DNA of 64,000 nucleotides, from contig CAZAUF010000002.1 in assembly GCA_964488555.1 (NCBI GenBank), forward strand, positions 123,152 to 187,151, read 5' to 3'. The translations under genes were made by a program, and so were the position numbers. This document shows, piece after piece, positions 24,887 to 34,416 of the stretch; within the stretch, counting starts at the first letter, position 1, and each line of letters opens with the position of its first letter. A model generated the notes under the pieces. That model had not been told where the DNA came from, made no database searches, and worked only from the letters and a program-made list of their open reading frames with translations. This DNA is from UBA2112 sp964488555 (GTDB lineage: Bacteria > Patescibacteriota > Saccharimonadia > Saccharimonadales > Saccharimonadaceae).

Positions 24887-25840
24887 ATGGGACCGAATTC
24901 TCAGCAGCAACCAGCGGCACCTGTTCCCGGACAGGCTGCTGCTGGCGTGCCGCCCGCTTCCGGCCCAGCACCGGCCCAGCACCCCTACGCGCACGGACAT
25001 CCGGGAGCTCCAGTTCCGCCACCTCCTGCGCCCGGTCAGCCACTACCCCCCGGTGCACCCAACCCCGAAGCTCACACGCCGCCGCCGCCGACCAACCCAA
25101 ACACCACCCAGAACAGTCTGCTTTTTAGCGAGCTGAGGGACAATATGGTCATCATGAACGATGGTAGTTTTCGTGCAGTCATCGCCTGTAAATCAATCAA
25201 CTTCGACCTCATGAGCAGTAAGGAGCGCGAGGGTATTGAGTATAGTTACCAGAATTTCTTGAACTCCCTAACGTTTCCGATCCAAATCCTCATCAGATCT
25301 CAGCGTGTCGACATTGGTCCGTACATAGAGCGGCTGACCAACATTCGTCGTGATCAGGAAAACATGCTACTCAATGTTCTGACCGACGATTATATCGACT
25401 TTATCGATACACTGTCTCAGGAAGCGAATATCATGGACAAATCCTTCTACGTTGTCATTCCGTATTGGCCACAAGGCGACCTGGCAACGCTTAAGCGCAG
25501 TAGCAAGAGCCTGTTTAGCACCATTTTTGGCGGTGCTCCGAAACAACGTGCTATCGTGGTCGATCATGCGACGTACGAAAAGGCTAAGGATGAGGTGAAA
25601 AACCATGTTGACTCCGTAATGAGCGGTCTGTTCCAGCTCGGTATCAAATGTGTGCAGCTCAATACTAAAGAGCTTGGTCAGCTGTACTACAACTTCTATA
25701 ACCCCGACACTGCTGTTCGTGAACCACTGGGTAATTTCGAAAGTATCACCGCCATGTATGTTCGCAAGGGTCAGGGTGAAGCACCGCGTCCTCACCTGAT
25801 TCGCGAAGAGGATAAGCCATCGGAGGCAAGCAATGTCTAA
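24887..25840 (+). CDS. TraC/VirB4 N-terminal-domain-like protein
   Basis: GGGAGGGG precedes the ATG. The 317-aa protein has a Pro-rich disordered head (1-75) and then a domain resembling the N-terminal part of TraC/VirB4 proteins: NSLLFSELRDNMVIMNDGSFRAVI, FQNFLNSLTFPIQILIRSQRVD, SFYVVIPYWPQGD. No Walker motif is present. The next gene, overlapping by 8 nt, encodes the ATPase part. So this looks like a VirB4 protein divided into two cistrons that are translated together, the first making the membrane- or channel-contacting part. Confidence 0.8.
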   Translation: MGPNSQQQPAAPVPGQAAAGVPPASGPAPAQHPYAHGHPGAPVPPPPAPGQPLPPGAPNPEAHTPPPPTNPNTTQNSLLFSELRDNMVIMNDGSFRAVIACKSINFDLMSSKEREGIEYSYQNFLNSLTFPIQILIRSQRVDIGPYIERLTNIRRDQENMLLNVLTDDYIDFIDTLSQEANIMDKSFYVVIPYWPQGDLATLKRSSKSLFSTIFGGAPKQRAIVVDHATYEKAKDEVKNHVDSVMSGLFQLGIKCVQLNTKELGQLYYNFYNPDTAVREPLGNFESITAMYVRKGQGEAPRPHLIREEDKPSEASNV

Positions 25841-27743
25841 GCGTCCAAGTGCCGTTGATATTGCCGCCCAACAGCGTGCTCGTGAGCAGGCTGAGGTTGA
25901 GCAAGCGTTCCAAAAGGGTATCACGACTCTGCGCGACCTAGTGGCACCGGCGAGCCTAGAAATCCATGCAAGCCACTTCCGACTTGGCACCAAGTATGGT
26001 CGCACCATCTACGTCTACGCATATCCACGCCAGATTTATACCGGCTGGCTCTCGAGTATTATCAATATCGATGAGGTACTCGACGTCAGTATGTTCTTCT
26101 ATCCGGTTGAGTCCGAAGTCGTCCTCAAGAACTTGCGCAAAAAAGTGACTCAGATGCAGGCAACCATGGCCATCAATGAAGAAAAGGGCCGTACCCGCGA
26201 CCCTGGTCTCGAGGCGGCACTGAACGACGCCGAGGAACTTCGTGATGAAATCCAGGTTGGCTCGGAGCGGTTCTTCCGCTACGGTCTCTATATCACAATG
26301 TACGCCGACACCTTGGATGAACTGAACTTTATCCAGCACAAGATCGAGACGATTTTTGGCCAGCAACTTGTCTTTAGCAAGGTCGCCTCCAGTCAGCAAG
26401 AGCAAGGACTCAACGCGACCGTTCCGCAGATGACCGACCAGTTACAGATTCGCCGCAATATGAACACCGGCGCGATCAGCACATCTTTCCCGTTCACCAG
26501 TGCCGATCTGACACAGGAAAAGGGCATCCTCTACGGCATCAATATGCACAACAACGGTCTGATTATCTTTGACCGATTCACGCTGGAAAATGCCAATATG
26601 GTGGTCTTTGCAAAGTCCGGTTCCGGTAAGTCCTTCACGGTGAAGCTCGAGGCTGTACGCTCCATGATGATGGGTGCCGACGTGCTGATTATCGACCCGG
26701 AAAACGAATATCAGAAACTGAGCGATGCCGTGGGTGGTAGCTATATCCGACTCAGCCTCAACTCCGATGTACGCGTCAATCCGTTTGACCTGCCGCGCGT
26801 CATCGACACCGAAGAAGCCGACGATGCTTTGCGTGCCAACCTGGTCACGCTTCATGGTCTGCTCCGTCTGATGCTTGGTGGTGCTTCACTGCAAGCCAGC
26901 GGTCAGACAAATGTCACCGCCATGACCCCAGCCGAAGAGGCTGACCTGGATCAAGCACTTATCGACACGTATGCACGCGCGGGTATCACCAGTGATCCGC
27001 TCACACATTCGTCTCCACCGCCAACTATGGTCGATCTGTACGACACGCTCGTCCATATGGAGGGCAATGGTCCAGCTCTCGCACAACGCTTGCGCAAATA
27101 CACCTCTGGTACGTTCGCCGGTATTTTCAGCCAACAGTCCAATATCGATATCAACAACCAGATGGTCGTGTTTAATATCCGTGATCTCGAGGATGAACTG
27201 CGTCCAGTCGCCATGTATATCGTCTTGAGCCACATCTGGAATGTCACCCGCAGCCACCTGAAAAAGCGTATGCTGATCGTTGATGAGGCGTGGCAGTTGA
27301 TGAAGTATGAAGACAGTGCAAACTTTTTGTTCAGTCTCGCGAAACGCGCCCGAAAGTATTACCTGGGTGTCACGACCATCAGTCAGGACGTCGAGGATTT
27401 CATGGCAAGCAAAATGGGTCGCGCGATTGTGGCCAACAGCTCTATGCAGCTCCTCCTCAAGCAGTCACCAAGTGCCGTCGACGTGCTCGCCGATGTCTTC
27501 AAATTGACCGACGAAGAGCGCAAGCGTCTGAGTAACTTCCCGGTGGGACAGGGATTGTTCTTTGCCGGTGCCAACCACGTGCACATCCAGGTCGTCGCGT
27601 CACGCACTGAACATCAACTTGTTACCACCAACCCGGTTCAGCAGCTACAACAGGAAGAGCAGCGGCGCATGGAGGAGTTAGCGCGTCAACATGCCGCAGA
27701 ACAACAGCAAGCGGCAGGGCAAGCTCCAGGACCACAGGTTTAG
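25833..27743 (+). CDS. virB4: VirB4/TraC family T4SS ATPase
   Basis: A 636-aa cytosolic ATPase. An N-terminal VirB4-type domain (about 30-240) precedes the motor: Walker A AKSGSGKS (260-267), a second core motif VLIIDPENEYQKL (284-296), Walker B LIVDEAW (481-487), and a TTISQD sensor region (about 514-519). The last 35 residues are Gln-rich and disordered. VirB4 proteins power pilus assembly and substrate movement at the base of type IV secretion systems. Its 8-nt overlap with the preceding gene implies coupled translation. It is the only secretion ATPase visible in the window; VirD4 and VirB11 are not seen. Confidence 0.95.
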   Translation: MSKRPSAVDIAAQQRAREQAEVEQAFQKGITTLRDLVAPASLEIHASHFRLGTKYGRTIYVYAYPRQIYTGWLSSIINIDEVLDVSMFFYPVESEVVLKNLRKKVTQMQATMAINEEKGRTRDPGLEAALNDAEELRDEIQVGSERFFRYGLYITMYADTLDELNFIQHKIETIFGQQLVFSKVASSQQEQGLNATVPQMTDQLQIRRNMNTGAISTSFPFTSADLTQEKGILYGINMHNNGLIIFDRFTLENANMVVFAKSGSGKSFTVKLEAVRSMMMGADVLIIDPENEYQKLSDAVGGSYIRLSLNSDVRVNPFDLPRVIDTEEADDALRANLVTLHGLLRLMLGGASLQASGQTNVTAMTPAEEADLDQALIDTYARAGITSDPLTHSSPPPTMVDLYDTLVHMEGNGPALAQRLRKYTSGTFAGIFSQQSNIDINNQMVVFNIRDLEDELRPVAMYIVLSHIWNVTRSHLKKRMLIVDEAWQLMKYEDSANFLFSLAKRARKYYLGVTTISQDVEDFMASKMGRAIVANSSMQLLLKQSPSAVDVLADVFKLTDEERKRLSNFPVGQGLFFAGANHVHIQVVASRTEHQLVTTNPVQQLQQEEQRRMEELARQHAAEQQQAAGQAPGPQV

Positions 27744-27755
27744 AGGGGGTAAATC

Positions 27756-30700
27756 GTGGCGACCAAAAATCCCCTCGACGAAGACAAGCTAGCCGGTAAC
27801 GCCTCTGACAGTCGTAACGCGTCGCAGAACGCCTACAATAGGCGATTCAACAAAATTCGCAAGGCAGAAGAAGATGCTGATTTTGATCAGATAATCGCCA
27901 ATAACTACGGATCAGGTGCCAAGGACAAAAAGGTCGATGCGCACGGCGATACCGTCATGACCAACTACAATGCCGATGACGAGGATACCGAAGCGGAAAT
28001 CGAAGTCGATGACGTACGCCAACGAGAGGAGTCAGGAGACAACAAATCATCGTTTTTCAGAGCTGGCAGCGACTCGCCTTATCAGGGCAATGACCTAAAA
28101 AGTCGGCTGCTACGCATGCGTGGTGTCAAAAACAAGGGGGCCACTACCGGTGCTGCCGCAAGTCTCCTTTTTGTCGGCGGTATTATGATCAGTATGGCAG
28201 GGGGTAGTTCGTTTTGGGCCGCACTCGAAAAAAACCTCACCAATGATGGCAACGATGACGCGCGTATCAGCTGGATTATGCATCGTGCATTCAATAACAT
28301 GTTCAAGGTTGATGCGTGCGCCAAGCCAGGTTCGCTGAAGTGTAAGTTCAAAACCATGACCAAGACACAAGTTCAGAAGTTCAAGGATGGTATGGCAAAA
28401 ATCAAAGGTTCTATCGTGGACCGCAATGGCAACCCGGTGCGTGGATCACCGGCGGTAGGCAATGATGGAATTATCGATCCAGACAAAATGGAAGACGGAC
28501 AACGTGTCGTCAGAGAATCTGTCGTCTTTAACGACGGTTACGAGGCGCGGACCGTCGGAGAAATGAATACACACATGGACAAAAGTGTCAGCGCGCGCAG
28601 TCTTATGGCTCGTGGCGTTGATGTTATGCGAGGTAGCTTCCTGCACGGCAGGTTCGGCGAAATGCTGAGCAAGAAGTACGGTATCAACAAAACCAGAGCG
28701 ACTCCTGAAGAAAGGCGAACAAATCAAGCGAAAACCATTGCAGCGGATGAGGCCAAAAAAGCTATGGATACTCAGCGACAAGGTGTTACAGGAACCTTAT
28801 TCAAAGCACTTATGAGTCCTTCGGCAGCCGTGGCGACCGCTGGCATAGACTACGCCTGTATGCTGTATAACGCTACTCGCATCACGGTTGGAGCGGTCAA
28901 AGCGAAATGGGCCACGGACCTGATACGATTCTCTTGGCCGTTTGTACGTCTCGTGTCTAAAATTCAGGATGGCAGTGCCACTGAGGCTGACTTCAAGGAA
29001 ATCGAGGAGCGGTTCATGCAGCTGGTTGACTACATGCCGGAGTCGCGCGCAGATGAACTAAAGGAAAAAATCGATAACAATACGATTGAAGAGGCAGACC
29101 TAAAAACCATGGAACTCTATGGTGTATCGACCGACGATCTGGACAAAAGAGATGGTAAAAACAACGCGAAAAAGCAAATCGATGAGATTACCGGCAAAAA
29201 CGCACTTGATTCCCAGGGGCTGCAGGCGGCTATCTACGGCGACCTGAAGGCACTATCTGATTTTTCTAAGAAGTTTTCCGTCGGAATAGTAGGCTCGACA
29301 ACACTCACGATGGATTATATCGTCAAACAAGTCCAAAGATTTGTCGGATTTGGCAATAAACTGGAGGGAAAGCGGAATATCCGGTCTCTCTGTATCCTTA
29401 ATAAAGCGGTCGGTGCAGCACAAGCGGCGGGCGGAATTGCCGAAAGCGGTATCGACATCGTGAACTGCATCTCGAGTGCTGGTGGTAATGTCACCGGGTT
29501 TGTAAGTTGTGCGAAACTGGCGACCAAGATGGCTGTAAAAATGAGTATCTATATGTCTGCTTATATAGCCGTCGGATATCTGATGACCAGTGCGGTCACG
29601 GCTATGATTATCAAAAACGCACCCGTGCTTCCGCTCGATCTAAAAGGTCCGGCAGCCGGTAACGCCCTAGCCTCCGGTATAGCACTCATGCTCGCACACA
29701 AAGCTCAATCAAGCGGACTAAAGCCCGCCATGTCCATGGCAGCCGTCAATGCATTTATCGCTTCGACGCAGGATACCTACGACGCATACACGACAGAAAT
29801 CGCACAATACGAAGCCCGCCAAGCACCGTTTGATGCGAGTAACCGGTACTCTTTCATGGGACAGATAAAAAACGCGCTTAGTCCTTACCCGCTCAATCCC
29901 AACAAGCCAACAACTGCTTTCTCATATATGGCTAATATCTTTGGTGTGGTATCGAGTCTCTTTAGCAACACTGCACGAGCATTTTATAGTCAACCATCAC
30001 TCATGACTATCACTGACGCGCAGTTGCAGTCACGGCTCAATGGCGGCGTCTGCGAATCTGACGAAGAGAAGGTGATAGAGGGAATGATGTGCGACCGGAC
30101 ATCGGGCAGGACGGTGCAGGTTGTGTCGCCTCGTGTCATCAAGTGGGCCGAGGAGGATGCCGCGGGCGTATCCGACCATCTATCCGAAGCTATTGAGTGG
30201 ATGCAGGAGGCGCAAAACAGACCAGAGGCGGAAAACGGTGGCGGCACCAAAGATGAAACATGCAACCGACTTACCGACGCGCTAAGCTTGGACTTTGGCA
30301 GCATGGGAACATGCAAAGATTCTGGAGAAAAAGCCAGTATCGATGATGAGGGTAAACCTGTTAAGGGGAGTCAGTTCGAAAAATTCATCCTGTACTGCAC
30401 GGATCAGCGAGAGCGAGAGATGGGGTCGACCGATCTGGATACAAGTATTGGTAGTACTAAAGAACAGGACTGGCATAGCGGCAAACAGTGCGGCAAGACG
30501 TACGACTCTAACGGCACTCCTTCCAGTGATACTGATGCGTTTGACCCGAGCAAAGACACTGGCAAGGGCAGCCTGATGATGGATTACTTCTTTTACTACT
30601 ACCATATGTGTTATGTCCAATACGCCGTAGCAAATAACGCAACTGACTGCACGAACGATACGCCGCCAAACGCAACGGCATCAGGTGGCAGTGTCGGAGC

Positions 30701-31151
30701 GGGTAACGGCGATATAGCAGCCAGTGCCCGTATGATGGGTGAGTGGGGTGCACAGTATAATTCTTGCTATGTATACGGAGGTGGTCACGGTAGAGATAGA
30801 GCGTGGATAGAAGCAGCGATACAAAATCACTTTGCTGGAGACTATGCGGTCGACTGTTCGGCATTCGTGCGCGCAGTCATCCTTCATGCGACCGGCAATG
30901 ATATCGGTGACCAAACCACTCATACTATGTGTGCGGATACGCAGAATTTTGAACGTGTTCCTCGAGACCAGGCACAGCCAGGTGACTTAGCGATAGACTG
31001 CGCCAACCACGTTGAAGTCATCGTCGATCCGAATGGTGGCGACTTCAAAACGGTTGGATCACACACGACTGGTTGTGGACCAGGTATGGGTTCAAGTCCG
31101 GGAACTTACCAGGGAACTGAAAGTTTTGTCCTAAGGTACAAGGGCGGGTAA
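27756..31151 (+). CDS. Giant T4SS-associated membrane protein, paralog 2, with NlpC/P60 domain
   Basis: Start GTG at 27756 after GAGGGGG (1131 aa), 12 nt after virB4. A charged head (1-125), one span (about 127-150), and a long body sharing landmarks with paralogs 1 and 3: KCKFKTMTKTQ, APFDASNRYSFMGQI, FEKFILYCTDQ, DWHSGKQCG. Further hydrophobic stretches lie at about 590-650. The last 130 residues form an NlpC/P60-like domain with the nucleophile in VDCSAFV (C1034) and His in CANHVEVIVD (about H1085). Such domains cut peptide links in peptidoglycan. The enzyme is thus carried on the machine itself, on the outside of the membrane. Confidence 0.85.
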   Translation: MATKNPLDEDKLAGNASDSRNASQNAYNRRFNKIRKAEEDADFDQIIANNYGSGAKDKKVDAHGDTVMTNYNADDEDTEAEIEVDDVRQREESGDNKSSFFRAGSDSPYQGNDLKSRLLRMRGVKNKGATTGAAASLLFVGGIMISMAGGSSFWAALEKNLTNDGNDDARISWIMHRAFNNMFKVDACAKPGSLKCKFKTMTKTQVQKFKDGMAKIKGSIVDRNGNPVRGSPAVGNDGIIDPDKMEDGQRVVRESVVFNDGYEARTVGEMNTHMDKSVSARSLMARGVDVMRGSFLHGRFGEMLSKKYGINKTRATPEERRTNQAKTIAADEAKKAMDTQRQGVTGTLFKALMSPSAAVATAGIDYACMLYNATRITVGAVKAKWATDLIRFSWPFVRLVSKIQDGSATEADFKEIEERFMQLVDYMPESRADELKEKIDNNTIEEADLKTMELYGVSTDDLDKRDGKNNAKKQIDEITGKNALDSQGLQAAIYGDLKALSDFSKKFSVGIVGSTTLTMDYIVKQVQRFVGFGNKLEGKRNIRSLCILNKAVGAAQAAGGIAESGIDIVNCISSAGGNVTGFVSCAKLATKMAVKMSIYMSAYIAVGYLMTSAVTAMIIKNAPVLPLDLKGPAAGNALASGIALMLAHKAQSSGLKPAMSMAAVNAFIASTQDTYDAYTTEIAQYEARQAPFDASNRYSFMGQIKNALSPYPLNPNKPTTAFSYMANIFGVVSSLFSNTARAFYSQPSLMTITDAQLQSRLNGGVCESDEEKVIEGMMCDRTSGRTVQVVSPRVIKWAEEDAAGVSDHLSEAIEWMQEAQNRPEAENGGGTKDETCNRLTDALSLDFGSMGTCKDSGEKASIDDEGKPVKGSQFEKFILYCTDQREREMGSTDLDTSIGSTKEQDWHSGKQCGKTYDSNGTPSSDTDAFDPSKDTGKGSLMMDYFFYYYHMCYVQYAVANNATDCTNDTPPNATASGGSVGAGNGDIAASARMMGEWGAQYNSCYVYGGGHGRDRAWIEAAIQNHFAGDYAVDCSAFVRAVILHATGNDIGDQTTHTMCADTQNFERVPRDQAQPGDLAIDCANHVEVIVDPNGGDFKTVGSHTTGCGPGMGSSPGTYQGTESFVLRYKGG

Positions 31152-31158
31152 TATAGGT

Positions 31159-31677
31159 ATGATGGATAGATTTGGAGGGAAACGAGTTGTACTTATCGCA
31201 GTGGCGTTTATCATCGCCATCGTCGTCGGTATTGTCATGATTTTCCTACCCAAGGATAACAACGAGCCGACCAAAACGACCGTAGAGCCCGGCGAAACGA
31301 TTACCGAACAGCAGATTGAAGAACGAAATCAAAACAACAACTCCAACTCTGGCGGCACCGGTTCAAGTGGCTCGGGGCAGGGTACTGGAAGCACAGCACA
31401 ACCCAAGCCGACAAAAGATGAATTTTATGACATCATCGTCAAATCAGGCAGCGTGGCTCCAAATTCAAAAGGGCAAGTTTCTTTCGGTATATTGAGGGTG
31501 CAAAACCCGACACCGGGCTGGTATATCGTCACTATCCGCTCAGGTAATCTGGAGCCAGCCAAGGTGATCTTTCACCAGACAAATGACCCTAACAACCCGC
31601 TCACAATAGTTGCGGGTCCAGGAACATATTTTCCCGATTCTCTACCCATACCAAGTGCAGTGAGGAGGGCTCTATGA
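31159..31677 (+). CDS. Small membrane-anchored exported protein
   Basis: A 172-aa protein with one span (about 8-30), a Ser/Gly/Asn-rich linker (35-85), and a compact exported domain of 80 residues, beta-rich (TPGWYIVTIRSGNLEPAKVIF). It lies 7 nt after the giant protein and overlaps the lysozyme gene by 4 nt (ATGA), so it belongs to that unit. No family recognised; the exported part could be a small beta-sandwich. It may help hold the lysozyme or giant protein in place. Confidence 0.75.
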   Translation: MMDRFGGKRVVLIAVAFIIAIVVGIVMIFLPKDNNEPTKTTVEPGETITEQQIEERNQNNNSNSGGTGSSGSGQGTGSTAQPKPTKDEFYDIIVKSGSVAPNSKGQVSFGILRVQNPTPGWYIVTIRSGNLEPAKVIFHQTNDPNNPLTIVAGPGTYFPDSLPIPSAVRRAL

Positions 31678-32996
31678 TAAGACGTCTATTGAAGCGATGT
31701 CGCATAGGACTATTACTATTTGGTTGTCTGTTAAATATCTGGCAGCCCGCACTTGTGGGTGCAGCCGATACTAGAGGTATGTGTGATCCCGACGATACGG
31801 CATTTCGTGCCAAGCAGATTTTTCGTCAGACAAATGACATTTTGTATTACGATGATTGCGCCAACTCCTGCTCAGCAGGTGCCTCGACACAACTAAACGG
31901 AGATAATAATGCCGAGAGGGCATATAACTTCTTGGTCACCCATGGATACACACCGGAACAGGCGGCGGGTATGGTGGGCAACATGATTCTGGAGTCGGGT
32001 GTGAACCCGCAGCGTTTACAGGGAACAGGATTGAATGACCTGACACCGGCCGATCAGGTGCCTGTAGACGGCACAAGGATAGGTTGGGGTATTGTACAGT
32101 GGGATCCGCCAAGTAAAGTTATTCCACCTATTAAAGACGCCGGCAAAGATCCTAACGACCTCATAGCTCAGCTGGAATTTCTCACGGCAGACAACAAACT
32201 AAACGGCGGTGCGCGCCACGATGCGGCTGATAGAGTACGTGCTACCAATACTGTCGAAGAAGCAACACAGGCATTTGGTCAGTATTATGAAGCTCCGGCT
32301 AACCTTGGTGCATCGATAGACCAGCGTACTACATACGCTCAGGCTATTTACAACAAAGCGACTCAAGGCACGCCACTCCCACCAGAAGTAGAGGCAGCTA
32401 TATATAAGGGTGACGGTACGGGTACTGTAGCATCGACCGGTCCAAGCGAATGTGGCTCAACGCGCACCGACAGTGGTGAATGTCAAAATCCGTTCCGCGA
32501 CCTAAAGAATTCTCACCCTATGCGCTGGGATGGTGGTCTCGATTACGGTGGAGACAACGGCGAAGGTCCTGTATATGCCGTATGTCCTGCAGAAATCACT
32601 CACGTACAAACAACCGGCTCCGGCTGGCCAGGACTTGGTACCGAAAGTGACGGAGCGTACATCACCTACCGCGTAACATCAGGTAAAGCAGAGGGCTTAT
32701 TTGTCTACATCACCGAGGATTGTACACCTGCAGTGGCGGTCGGTGATCGAGTCACAACAGATCAACCTGTCTGTCATTACAAAGATCAGGGCACGCACTT
32801 GGAAATCGGCTGGAGTGAGGGTGGAAATAACCAATACATCGCATGGAGTGATTATCCGGGTAAATCCAACGGTTACGCATCAAACTCAGGGCTGGATATA
32901 GGTCGCTTCCTGTCGACGCTTGGAGTCGGCGAAGGGCATGACAGTGGTGAAGGTATAAGCACGACGCCGCCTCCGGCAGATTGGCCAAAATGGTAG
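31674..32996 (+). CDS. Secreted lysozyme-like protein (phage-tail type) with degenerate M23-like domain
   Basis: A 440-aa protein after a GGAGGG site. Signal peptide to about residue 31. Near the mature start is RQTNDILYYD. A phage-tail lysozyme domain (about 75-225) has the GNMILESGVNP segment with the probable catalytic Glu (E107) and the GWGIVQWD motif; these enzymes cut the glycan backbone. The C-terminal part (about 260-425) resembles an M23/LytM fold, but the zinc ligands are mostly changed: DGGLD for the usual HxGxD, VYITED in place of YxHL, and THLEIGW in place of HLH. So the second domain is probably a binding module. Confidence 0.8.
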   Translation: MIRRLLKRCRIGLLLFGCLLNIWQPALVGAADTRGMCDPDDTAFRAKQIFRQTNDILYYDDCANSCSAGASTQLNGDNNAERAYNFLVTHGYTPEQAAGMVGNMILESGVNPQRLQGTGLNDLTPADQVPVDGTRIGWGIVQWDPPSKVIPPIKDAGKDPNDLIAQLEFLTADNKLNGGARHDAADRVRATNTVEEATQAFGQYYEAPANLGASIDQRTTYAQAIYNKATQGTPLPPEVEAAIYKGDGTGTVASTGPSECGSTRTDSGECQNPFRDLKNSHPMRWDGGLDYGGDNGEGPVYAVCPAEITHVQTTGSGWPGLGTESDGAYITYRVTSGKAEGLFVYITEDCTPAVAVGDRVTTDQPVCHYKDQGTHLEIGWSEGGNNQYIAWSDYPGKSNGYASNSGLDIGRFLSTLGVGEGHDSGEGISTTPPPADWPKW

Positions 32997-33006
32997 GAGT
33001 ATACAT

Positions 33007-34416
33007 ATGACGAGTCAACAACGCCAAACACTCATGATCAGTATCGCGGTTATCACGCTGATCGGTTTCGGGTGGTTGATTGTGTGGTTTTACACGCTTG
33101 CTTCACTGACTATCACTACAAGTAGTTCTGCCAATACTATCTTGATGCGTCAGATTCTCAGTAATGGATCATATCAGCAAGTGGATGTAACTCAGCGTGG
33201 GAACAGGGCGGACGTTCGTGTATCTGCAGGTACTTATGTAGTGACTGTTCAAAACTCCGCGCAATCATCGAGTCAAATCGTGACATTGAACCCTGGCGAA
33301 CACAAGGACATCACGATCAATCTCACCACCACGGCAACGCACGCGGTGAGCGAGCCTGTCTCGAGTATGGGTGCGGGAAGTATCGTGGCATCCAAGGATA
33401 CATTACGATTTGTCGATAGAAATACGGCAGATAATCTACTGTATTCTGTCAATAGTCGAGGAACTGTCACAAAACTCGACCCCACCACTCGTTATACTAA
33501 AATCAGTTGGGCAAACCCACAATTTGGCATCGGCTATGGTGTCGACAAAAACAACCGATATGTCGTGACGAAAATCGAGGGAGATTTCGTGACGACTATC
33601 AAGCTGCCATTCACCGCCAGTGTTACTACAAGTATCGGCGTCGCACCTAATCGTACATGGTATGTATCGGACGGAAGTGCCGTATATAGAGGAAATGCCG
33701 ACGGTTCATTTACAGAAATCTACTCCTCGACACAACAGATAGGTATCACCACTGTGTCAAACGACGCGCTCTTGCTTTGGCAACGACCCAAAAACAGCAC
33801 GCGCGAGGGGACTCTGGTGATCCTCCATACGAACGGCGATAAGTATCAGATAAAAGGTGGAGCGTATGAAGCCGCTTGGTCGCCATCCGGCAAAAAACTG
33901 GTGACATCCGGTGATACATCGGAAGTATTCGATGGCAAGTTCCAAAAGATTGGCGTTTTGCCGAGTAGTAACTTCCTCAGTCCAGTGTGGCTCGATGAAA
34001 ATACACTACTTTATGGCTTACAACACAGCGTCGTGAGATACGACCTACAAAGCGGCAAGACGATGCCATTTATCACCTTCAGCCCGACAACGGGACGCCC
34101 TTCGCAGATAAAGCTAAGTAACGACGGCGATTACCTGTATGTCGCCATCCAAAAGGGCGGTAACCGTGCAAGCTTGTCGTTCAGGCTCGATAGAATTCCT
34201 CTTCAAAATCAGCAGCCAAACGATCTACCTGTGCAAAAAATCAGCCTGCTTGTGCCAAATACCGTCGGCGGATGCGAACTAAACTATATCAACTTCATCC
34301 GCTTTTCAATACTGACCAATCAAGTGAGGTCGGGCAATTGTACTTCCGCGGTCAAGAAGTATTTCGCAAGCTACAAGGTCGGCACGACAAATATGTCGTT
34401 TCAGAAGCTCGACTAG
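33007..34416 (+). CDS. Membrane-anchored beta-propeller-like surface protein
   Basis: AGGAG lies 7 nt before the ATG. The 469-aa protein has one span (about 9-31), a PEGA-like small beta domain (about 35-105: GNRADVRVSAGTYVVTVQN), and a larger part of repeated beta segments with Asp/Gly turns (AAWSPSGKKLVTSGD, PVWLDENTLLYGL, KLSNDGDYLYVAIQ), as in WD40/TolB-type propellers. Such domains mediate binding to proteins or sugars. The end contains two Cys (GGCELNY, SGNCTS). It closes the operon that begins near 22393. The next genes are on the opposite strand, with stops almost touching. Confidence 0.78.
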   Translation: MTSQQRQTLMISIAVITLIGFGWLIVWFYTLASLTITTSSSANTILMRQILSNGSYQQVDVTQRGNRADVRVSAGTYVVTVQNSAQSSSQIVTLNPGEHKDITINLTTTATHAVSEPVSSMGAGSIVASKDTLRFVDRNTADNLLYSVNSRGTVTKLDPTTRYTKISWANPQFGIGYGVDKNNRYVVTKIEGDFVTTIKLPFTASVTTSIGVAPNRTWYVSDGSAVYRGNADGSFTEIYSSTQQIGITTVSNDALLLWQRPKNSTREGTLVILHTNGDKYQIKGGAYEAAWSPSGKKLVTSGDTSEVFDGKFQKIGVLPSSNFLSPVWLDENTLLYGLQHSVVRYDLQSGKTMPFITFSPTTGRPSQIKLSNDGDYLYVAIQKGGNRASLSFRLDRIPLQNQQPNDLPVQKISLLVPNTVGGCELNYINFIRFSILTNQVRSGNCTSAVKKYFASYKVGTTNMSFQKLD

